From positions 124,001 through 188,000 of the forward strand of contig BAHV02000010.1 of the NCBI GenBank assembly GCA_000508965.1: DNA of 64,000 nucleotides. The letters are read 5' to 3'. The notes under the pieces are model-generated. The model ran no database searches. It saw only the letters and a list, made by a program, of their open reading frames with translations, and was not told the origin of the DNA. Source of the stretch: Dielma sp000508965 (lineage in GTDB: Bacteria > Bacillota_I > Bacilli_A > Erysipelotrichales > Erysipelotrichaceae). Below are positions 58,029 to 64,000 of this stretch, piece by piece. Every line of letters starts with the position of its first letter. The first letter of the stretch is position 1. The translations under genes were made by a program, and so were the position numbers.

Positions 58029-61000
58029 ATGACTAAGAAATTCATGTCAATGGATGGTAATACTGCTGCGGCTCATTGCGCCTATGCGTTTACTGAAGTA
58101 GCTGGAATCTATCCGATAACCCCATCTTCACCAATGGCTGAAGTTGTTGATGCCTGGGCATCACAGGGGCGTAGAAATATTCTGGACTCAATTGTAAAAG
58201 TTACAGAAATGCAGTCTGAAGGCGGCGCAGCCGGTGCAGTACACGGTGCTTTACAGGGCGGTACATTGGCGACGACTTTCACAGCTTCACAAGGTTTATT
58301 ATTAATGGTTCCAAACATCTACAAGATGGTTGGTGAATGTCTGCCAGGTGTTATCCATGTTGCAGCTCGTGCTATCGCAAGCCGCGCATTAAACATCTTT
58401 GGTGACCATGAAGATATCTATGCATGCCGTCAGACTGGCGTATGCATGATCGCATCTCACTCTGTACAGGAAGCAATGGATCTGGCCGGTGTCGCACACT
58501 TGTCAGCAATCAAGGGCCATGTACCTTTTATCCATTTCTTTGACGGTTTCCGTACTTCTCATGAAATTCAGAAAGTAGAAGTAATGGATTATGAAGTATT
58601 TGATCGTTTATTAGACCGCAAAGCGCTTGAAGAATTCCGCGCCAGAGCATTAAATCCGCATACAAATCCGGTAACTCGCGGCGGTGCTGAAAATGATGAT
58701 ATCTTCTTCCAGGGAAGAGAAGCTCAGAATGAGCACTATAACAAAATTCCTGATATCGTAGCTGAATATATGGCTGAAATTTCTAAGGTTACAGGTCGTG
58801 AATATGCTCCATTTACATATTATGGCGCACCTGATGCAGAACGCATCATCATCGCTATGGGTTCAGTTACTGAAACTGCCAAAGAAACGATTGATGCATT
58901 AACTGCTAAAGGCGAAAAAGTGGGTATGATCAAGGTTCACCTGTATCGTCCATTCTCAGTTAAATACTTAACAGCTGTATTACCTGCATCTGTGAAGAAA
59001 GTAGCTGTATTAGACCGTACAAAAGAATTAGGCGGCCGTGATCCACTGTATCTTGATGTTGTTGAAGCATTAAAAGATAAGAATCTTACAATCATCGGCG
59101 GCCGTTATGGTATGGGTTCTAAAGATACTCAGCCTAATCAAATCAAAGCTGTATTTGATGAATTAACTAAAGAAGCACCTAAATCTGAATTCACGATTGG
59201 TATCGTTGATGATGTTACACATCTGTCATTAGAAGTTGATCCTGATTTCCACACTGACGGTGACTACACTTCTTGCTTATTCTACGGTTTAGGTTCTGAT
59301 GGTACGGTTTCTGCAAATAAGAATGCTATCAAAATCATCGGTGATAACACGGATCAATACGCTCAGGCTTACTTTGCTTATGATTCTAAGAAAGCCGGCG
59401 GTGTAACACGTTCTCACTTACGTTTTGGTAAATCACCAATTCATTCTACTTACTATATCAATAACGCAGACTTTATTTCATGCTCATTAGATGCTTATGT
59501 ATTCAAATATGACATGGCTGCTAATTTGAAAAAAGGTGGTACTTTCTTATTAAATACTACATTTACTGCTGAAGAGCTTGAAGAGCATCTGCCAAACCGC
59601 ATGTTAGCTACATTAGCTAAGAAAAATGCTAAGTTCTATATTATTGACGCAACTAAGATTGCTCAGGAAATCGGCATGGGCAGAAGAACAAATACAATTC
59701 TGCAATCTGCATTCTTCGCATTGAATGAACAAATCATGCCATATGCTGAAGCTGTTGAATACATGAAGGGCGCTGCTAAGAAATCTTACTCTAAGAAGGG
59801 TGATGAAATCGTACAGCTGAACTACAAGGCGATCGATTCAGGTAAAGACGGTTTAGTCGAAATTACAGTTAAACCTGAATGGGCTAACTTGACTTATGAT
59901 TCAACTCGCGCATTAACTGGCGACAAGTATTTTGATGAACATGTGGCTCCAATCAATGGTCTTGAAGGCTATGATCTGCCGGTTTCTGCATTCACTAAAT
60001 TCAACTTACTTGATGGTTCAATCAGAAATAATGTTTCTTATCTTGAAAAACGTACAATTGCTGTACAGGTACCTACTTGGGATCCTGAAAGCTGTATCCA
60101 ATGCGGATTCTGTTCATATGTATGTCCGCATGCTACAATTCGTCCGTTCCTGCTGACTGAAGAAGAAATCAAGAACGCACCAATGGAATTCAAAACAATT
60201 AAAGCTATGGGTAAAGGTGTAGAAAATCTGCAATACCGTATCCAGGTTTCTCCGGATAACTGCGTAGGCTGTGGTCTGTGTGTTGTTGAATGTCCGGGTA
60301 AGGGCGGCAACAAGGCATTGAAGATGGTTGATATCAATGCTAAGCTTGATCAGGCTCCGCTTGCTGATTATCTGTATAAGGGTACTGAATATAAGACTGA
60401 ATACTTCCCGGTTGATACGGTTAAGGGTTCACAGTTCGCAATGCCTTACTTTGAAATTTCAGGCGCTTGCCCGGGCTGCGGTGAAACACCTTACTACAAG
60501 CTGGTTTCTCAATTATTCGGTAAGGATATGATGGTTGCTAATGCGACTGGATGTTCAATGATTTACTGTTCATCTACACCTTCAACGCCATTTGTTAATG
60601 ATAAAGACGGCAATGGTGTTGCTTGGGCTAACTCATTATTTGAAGATAATGCTGAATATGGTTATGGTATGGCTGTCGCTCAAACATACAAAGAAGGCAG
60701 AATCCTTGAAATCATGGAAACGAACATGGATGCTGTTGAACCAGAATTAAAAGAATTATTCAATAAGTATATTGAAGCAAATAATGACCGTGATGCACAG
60801 CGTGCAATTAAAGATGCTTTAGTTGCTGCACTTAAGGCTTCTAAGGTTGATGCAGTGAAGGAATTATTAGATTATGAACGTGATTTAGTATCTAAATCAA
60901 TCTGGATCGTCGGCGGCGACGGCTGGGCATATGATATCGGATACGGCGGTTTAGACCATGTATTAGCGAACGATATGAACGTTAACGTTCTGGTTCTTGA

Positions 61001-61535
61001 TACTGAGGTTTATTCTAATACTGGCGGTCAGTCTTCAAAATCTTCTCAGGCTTCTTCTATCGCTAAGTTCGCAGCTGGCGGTAAAGCAACTGCTAAGAAG
61101 GATTTAGGTCAGATTGCAATGGCTTATGGCCATGTGTATGTCGCTCAGATTTCTATGGGTGCTAATAAGAACCAAACATTGAAAGCAATCAAGGAAGCTG
61201 AAAGCTATGACGGACCATCATTGATCATCGCTTATGCACCATGTGTAGAACACGGTATCAAGGGCGGCTTATCTAACCACCAGAAGACTCAGGCTAAAGC
61301 TGTTGAATGCGGCTATGTAACTCTGTACCGATTCGACCCACGCAAGGAACAGCCATTGACAATCGATTCTAAGGAACCTGATTTCGATAAGTTCTTTGAA
61401 TTCATCCTGTCAGAAACTCGTTACAACCAGCTGCCTAAGCTGAAGGGCGAAGAAACTGCTCATGCGATGTTTGAAAAGACTAAGGCTGATGCACAAAGAC
61501 GTTACTCTCGTCTTGTTAAATTAGCTAAGGACTAA
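58029..61535 (+). CDS. nifJ: Pyruvate:ferredoxin (flavodoxin) oxidoreductase
   Basis: A 1168-aa single-chain PFOR, the usual size. In order: pyrimidine-binding domain (TAAAHCAYAFTEVAGIYPIT, PSSPM), domain III (AVLDRTKELGGRDPLYLDVV), gamma domain (LGSDGTVSANKNAIKIIGDN), two 4Fe-4S motifs (CIQCGFCSYVCPHA and CVGCGLCVVECPGK), the proximal cluster Cys in SGACPGCGETPYYKL, and the TPP-binding GGDGWAYDIGYGG with EVYSNTGGQSSK. It oxidises pyruvate to acetyl-CoA, reducing ferredoxin: an anaerobic marker. Strong codon bias suggests high expression. Confidence 0.98.
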   Translation: MTKKFMSMDGNTAAAHCAYAFTEVAGIYPITPSSPMAEVVDAWASQGRRNILDSIVKVTEMQSEGGAAGAVHGALQGGTLATTFTASQGLLLMVPNIYKMVGECLPGVIHVAARAIASRALNIFGDHEDIYACRQTGVCMIASHSVQEAMDLAGVAHLSAIKGHVPFIHFFDGFRTSHEIQKVEVMDYEVFDRLLDRKALEEFRARALNPHTNPVTRGGAENDDIFFQGREAQNEHYNKIPDIVAEYMAEISKVTGREYAPFTYYGAPDAERIIIAMGSVTETAKETIDALTAKGEKVGMIKVHLYRPFSVKYLTAVLPASVKKVAVLDRTKELGGRDPLYLDVVEALKDKNLTIIGGRYGMGSKDTQPNQIKAVFDELTKEAPKSEFTIGIVDDVTHLSLEVDPDFHTDGDYTSCLFYGLGSDGTVSANKNAIKIIGDNTDQYAQAYFAYDSKKAGGVTRSHLRFGKSPIHSTYYINNADFISCSLDAYVFKYDMAANLKKGGTFLLNTTFTAEELEEHLPNRMLATLAKKNAKFYIIDATKIAQEIGMGRRTNTILQSAFFALNEQIMPYAEAVEYMKGAAKKSYSKKGDEIVQLNYKAIDSGKDGLVEITVKPEWANLTYDSTRALTGDKYFDEHVAPINGLEGYDLPVSAFTKFNLLDGSIRNNVSYLEKRTIAVQVPTWDPESCIQCGFCSYVCPHATIRPFLLTEEEIKNAPMEFKTIKAMGKGVENLQYRIQVSPDNCVGCGLCVVECPGKGGNKALKMVDINAKLDQAPLADYLYKGTEYKTEYFPVDTVKGSQFAMPYFEISGACPGCGETPYYKLVSQLFGKDMMVANATGCSMIYCSSTPSTPFVNDKDGNGVAWANSLFEDNAEYGYGMAVAQTYKEGRILEIMETNMDAVEPELKELFNKYIEANNDRDAQRAIKDALVAALKASKVDAVKELLDYERDLVSKSIWIVGGDGWAYDIGYGGLDHVLANDMNVNVLVLDTEVYSNTGGQSSKSSQASSIAKFAAGGKATAKKDLGQIAMAYGHVYVAQISMGANKNQTLKAIKEAESYDGPSLIIAYAPCVEHGIKGGLSNHQKTQAKAVECGYVTLYRFDPRKEQPLTIDSKEPDFDKFFEFILSETRYNQLPKLKGEETAHAMFEKTKADAQRRYSRLVKLAKD

Positions 61536-61546
61536 TTCATAAGTTA

Positions 61547-61575
61547 AAGGATAGCTGAAAAGCTGTCCTTTTCTT
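61547..61575 (+). terminator. PFOR terminator
   Basis: AAGGATAGC and GCTGTCCTT stem (one G-U), followed by TTCTTTT. Confidence 0.8.
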
Positions 61576-61624
61576 TTACCCTTTCGATAGGATATAATAG
61601 TATTTAGAAAAGCGAGGATTTTGT

Positions 61625-62146
61625 ATGTTAATTGAAAAGGCTGAAATGAGTGATTTAGAAGCAATGAGTGAATTTTATTATCAGGTAGCAACGTATCTGG
61701 AAGCAACTATTAATTATCCGGGGTGGATCAGTAATGTTTATCCGGCAAAAATTGATGCGCTGGAAAGTATTGAAAACAATACCTTATATGTTGTGCGTGA
61801 TGGGAATAGGATTGCAGCTTCCTTTATCTTAAATCATGTAACTGGAGCGGGATATAACGAGGGCAACTGGCATATAGAGGCTGCTTTGGATGAGATGCTG
61901 GTGGTTCATACTTTATGTGTACATCCTGATTATTTAAGAAGAGGGCTGGCTTCTATGATGGTTGAAAAGGTGATTGAAGAGGCAAAGCGGCAGGGTGTGA
62001 AAACGGTCAGGCTTGATGTTTATGAGGATAATGAACCAGCCATGCATTTGTATGAACGTTATGGCTTTAAGGCCTGCGGCAAGGCGGATATGCGGATTGG
62101 GAATAATGGCCCTGAATGGTGTATCTTATATGAATTAGTTATATAG
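61625..62146 (+). CDS. GNAT-family N-acetyltransferase
   Basis: A 173-aa protein. Motif A is VVHTLCVHPDYLRRGLASMM (acetyl-CoA pyrophosphate loop Arg-Arg-Gly-Leu-Ala), followed by motif B VRLDVYEDNEPAMHLYERYG with the conserved N-x-x-A-x-x-L-Y-x-x-x-G-F pattern. The N-terminal MLIEKAEMSDLEAMSEFYYQ is the usual GNAT opening. The substrate is not predictable (protein, amine or antibiotic). AGCGAGG precedes ATG. It is 13 bases before the RpiB-like gene, likely co-transcribed. Confidence 0.92.
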   Translation: MLIEKAEMSDLEAMSEFYYQVATYLEATINYPGWISNVYPAKIDALESIENNTLYVVRDGNRIAASFILNHVTGAGYNEGNWHIEAALDEMLVVHTLCVHPDYLRRGLASMMVEKVIEEAKRQGVKTVRLDVYEDNEPAMHLYERYGFKACGKADMRIGNNGPEWCILYELVI

Positions 62147-62159
62147 GAGGCAAACATTA

Positions 62160-62801
62160 ATGAAGATTGCGGTGATTCAGGGAAGCTCTCAAAAAGCAAA
62201 AAATAATTTATTATATGAATGCTGTGTAAAAGCAGTGACGAATCAGGGGCATGAGGTTATTAATTTTGGTGTATATGAAGATGAAGAGATTGAATTGAGC
62301 TATGTTGAGACAGCCTTGTTAATAAGCATGCTGCTGGTAAGCAAAACGGTAGATTTTGTAATTACGGGATGTTCATCAGGACAGGGAATGATGCTTGCAT
62401 GCAACAGTCTGCCAGGTGTGTTGTGCGGTTATTTAGAAAATCCGTCCGATGCTTATTTATTCGGCAGGATCAATAACGGCAATGCAGTCGCTTATCCGTT
62501 AGGACTTAATTTTGGCTGGGCAGGGGAGATTAATCTGCAGAATACATTGAATAATTTATTTAGTGAACCTTTTGGCATCGGTTATCCGCCGAAAGCGGCA
62601 GCTAGAAAACGCCGTGACAGTGATATCCTAAAGCAGATACATGCTGTATCAAAGCTTGATCTGCCAGCACTATGGCCGCTTTTGGATGATGAATTGAAAG
62701 TTCATGCGCTGAGCCGGCATTTGGCAGTTGATGCAATTTTGGAAAATGGCAGTGCAGAATTTAAAGAAATGCTGAAGGGTTGGCTTAAAGAAGCTGATTA
62801 A
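62160..62801 (+). CDS. RpiB/LacAB-family sugar-phosphate isomerase, extended form
   Basis: A 213-aa protein, longer than the ~145-aa RpiB norm. MKIAVIQGSSQKAKNNLLYE and VINFGVYEDEE give the N-terminal strand pattern; VDFVITGCSSGQGMMLACNS replaces the usual GTGIG-active-site loop; PGVLCGYLENPSDAYL and GRINNGNAVAYPLG follow. The ~65-residue C-terminal extension (KAAARKRRDSDILKQIHAVS) is typical of a larger subfamily. The exact sugar is unknown. AGGAGG precedes ATG. Confidence 0.85.
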   Translation: MKIAVIQGSSQKAKNNLLYECCVKAVTNQGHEVINFGVYEDEEIELSYVETALLISMLLVSKTVDFVITGCSSGQGMMLACNSLPGVLCGYLENPSDAYLFGRINNGNAVAYPLGLNFGWAGEINLQNTLNNLFSEPFGIGYPPKAAARKRRDSDILKQIHAVSKLDLPALWPLLDDELKVHALSRHLAVDAILENGSAEFKEMLKGWLKEAD

Positions 62802-62878
62802 AAATGATAGCTTGATTGGCTTCTTTGCATGCGATGCTGAAGCATGATATACTTGTTAACATCTAAGGAAGTGAACGT

Positions 62879-63616
62879 ATGGAATATATATTGATAATTA
62901 TAGCCGGCGCCGCGGTTGTATTCGCGGTTATGAAAGTCAAAAAACAGCGTCAGCAAAAGAGTCGGCAGAAGATGCTGAGTGATGAATTGGCACGCTTGAA
63001 ACAGATGAATGTTGATTTGGATGTGGAAGGTTATATCCGTGAGGAAAAGCGGGCGATGGCTTATCCTGAAAATCGCGAAATTCTGCCGACAATGCAGATG
63101 AACCTGGTGGCTGCTTATATTAATAATGCCCAGACTGAGGAAGCGGTCAACTGTTTAAAACAGATGGATTCAAGTGCTTTCCCGCTAGATTTTCAGATTC
63201 TTTATCATCATAATATGCTGTTTGCTAAATGGATGCAGAATGAACGTGCTTTTGGTGAACAATTAGCGGAAAGCTGGCCGCTGCTTCAGGAGCATGTTGA
63301 TGAGGTGCAGTGGAAGCCGATTCTAAAGATTATTCAGGTACTGAATGATCTTTATACTAAGAATTATGATGCCGCTCAGCAGCACATCCGTGAGCTGCCT
63401 CCGCCTAACAGCAATCATGCGGCGTCACTGCAGGATATGCTTTGGGTTGAAATTAATTTCCAGACCGGGCAAAGGGGAAAAGCTTCAGCATTGCTTGATA
63501 AGATGACTCAGCGTCAGAATTTCCCGATCATCACGGCGTGGATCAAGCAGAAGCGTGCAGAATTAAAGAATAAGGGTGTTAAAGGTGAAGAAACTAAGAG
63601 CGAGGTGAGTGAATGA
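62879..63616 (+). CDS. Membrane-anchored TPR-like protein of unknown function
   Basis: A 245-aa protein with one N-terminal transmembrane helix (EYILIIIAGAAVVFAVMKVK), a basic linker, and a helical repeat region (LVAAYINNAQTEEAVNCLKQ; VLNDLYTKNYDAAQQHIREL; FQTGQRGKASALLDKMTQRQ) typical of TPR-like scaffolds. The C-terminal KRAELKNKGVKGEETKSEVS tail is charged. I do not recognise a named family. It overlaps hflX by four bases (ATGA), so it is co-translated. AGGAAG precedes ATG. Confidence 0.75.
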   Translation: MEYILIIIAGAAVVFAVMKVKKQRQQKSRQKMLSDELARLKQMNVDLDVEGYIREEKRAMAYPENREILPTMQMNLVAAYINNAQTEEAVNCLKQMDSSAFPLDFQILYHHNMLFAKWMQNERAFGEQLAESWPLLQEHVDEVQWKPILKIIQVLNDLYTKNYDAAQQHIRELPPPNSNHAASLQDMLWVEINFQTGQRGKASALLDKMTQRQNFPIITAWIKQKRAELKNKGVKGEETKSEVSE

Positions 63617-64000
63617 ATAAGCATTGTATAATCGCCGGTCTGCAATTTGAAAATCAGACTGATTTTAAGGAAAACTTTGAGGAGACGTGTTCGCTTGCAG
63701 AAGCCTGCGGTTATGAGGTTATCGAGACAATGGTTCAGCCAAGGCGCAGCGCTCATCCGTCTACCTTATTTGGCAGCGGTAAGCTGGCTGAGCTGCAGAC
63801 ACTGATTCATGAAACAAAGATTGATACATTAATTATCAGCAGTGATATTACACCGTCACAAATGCGCACATTAAAGGATTTATTCAAAATACGCATTTTA
63901 GACCGCACGGATTTGATTTTGGAGATCTTCGCGTCAAGAGCACGGACAAAGGAGGCCCGGCTGCAGGTGGAGCTGGCAACCTTGAAGCATCAGCTCCCTT
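63613..64000 (+). CDS. hflX: GTPase HflX, 3' truncated by the window
   Basis: The first ~129 codons only. AGLQFENQTDFKENFEETCS, LAEACGYEVIETMVQPRRSA, HPSTLFGSGKLAELQTLIHE and RILDRTDLILEIFASRARTK are the N-terminal HflX domain signatures, ending in EARLQVELATLKHQLP just before the G domain, which lies beyond the window. HflX is a ribosome-associated GTPase that splits stalled ribosomes under stress. The start is coupled to the preceding gene by ATGA. Confidence 0.95.
   Translation, partial: MNKHCIIAGLQFENQTDFKENFEETCSLAEACGYEVIETMVQPRRSAHPSTLFGSGKLAELQTLIHETKIDTLIISSDITPSQMRTLKDLFKIRILDRTDLILEIFASRARTKEARLQVELATLKHQLP

Noticed and set aside
1..64000. CRISPR array, insertion sequence or prophage
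   Set aside because: No spaced short direct repeats, transposase, integrase or phage structural genes were seen.

Overview
The window is a gene-dense chromosomal segment of a low-GC Firmicute (Bacillota). It has strong AGGAGG-type ribosome binding sites, many hairpin-plus-T-run terminators, two separate PTS systems with PRD regulators, a guanine riboswitch, a CIRCE-like groESL control region, FeoAAB iron uptake, pyruvate:ferredoxin oxidoreductase and choline-binding-type cell-wall repeats. Together these suggest an anaerobic gut commensal, plausibly of the Erysipelotrichia. That taxonomic guess is inference; no rRNA gene is present to anchor it.

Layout. 1-5 kb: the end of a PLP aminotransferase, a HAD phosphatase, a YbaK-like editing protein, a MATE exporter, and a PocR-domain sensor coupled to a TrmN6-like methyltransferase. 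5.0-5.4 kb: remains of an AAA/DUF4143 ATPase gene. 5.7-8.1 kb: a large surface protein behind a promoter flanked by paired palindromes. 8.2-16.5 kb: housekeeping genes (DUF4870, groESL, riboswitch-controlled purine permease, ZIP transporter, hydrolase, lipoprotein, bleomycin-hydrolase-type aminopeptidase). 16.5-22 kb: a LicR-like regulator divergent from a Lac-family PTS (B-C-A) and a GH1 6-phospho-glycosidase whose acid/base Glu is replaced by Gln. 22-25.2 kb: a PHP phosphatase divergent from serC-serA. 25.2-32.9 kb: a minus-strand mannose-family PTS operon (A-B-C-D) with two BtpA/SgcQ paralogues and a HAD enzyme, divergent from a LevR-like regulator with a degraded sigma-54-activator core. 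32.9-40.5 kb: a broken hicB-like gene, then two more surface proteins sharing an almost identical N-terminal module with the one at 5.7 kb. 40.6-43.7 kb: feoA-feoA-feoB, a Cys-rich Feo accessory protein and an XRE regulator. 43.7-52.7 kb: AIM24, an interrupted membrane gene, a TetR/DegV divergent pair, a lipoprotein, a hydrolase, a four-gene minus-strand envelope operon ending in a LytTR protein with a dead receiver, a DUF6933/PRiA4b fusion and a tRNA-Gln(CUG). 53-64 kb: DedA divergent from DUF368, ppx-ppk, PFOR, GNAT, an RpiB-like isomerase, a TPR-like protein and the start of hflX.

The most unusual signals are the three-member modular surface-protein family, which shows sequence mosaicism and a conserved 125-bp palindrome pair at two promoters; the Gln-for-Glu substitution in the PTS-linked GH1 enzyme; and the Man-PTS/double-BtpA operon controlled by an apparently non-sigma-54 LevR relative. 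No CRISPR array, prophage, insertion sequence or rRNA was seen.
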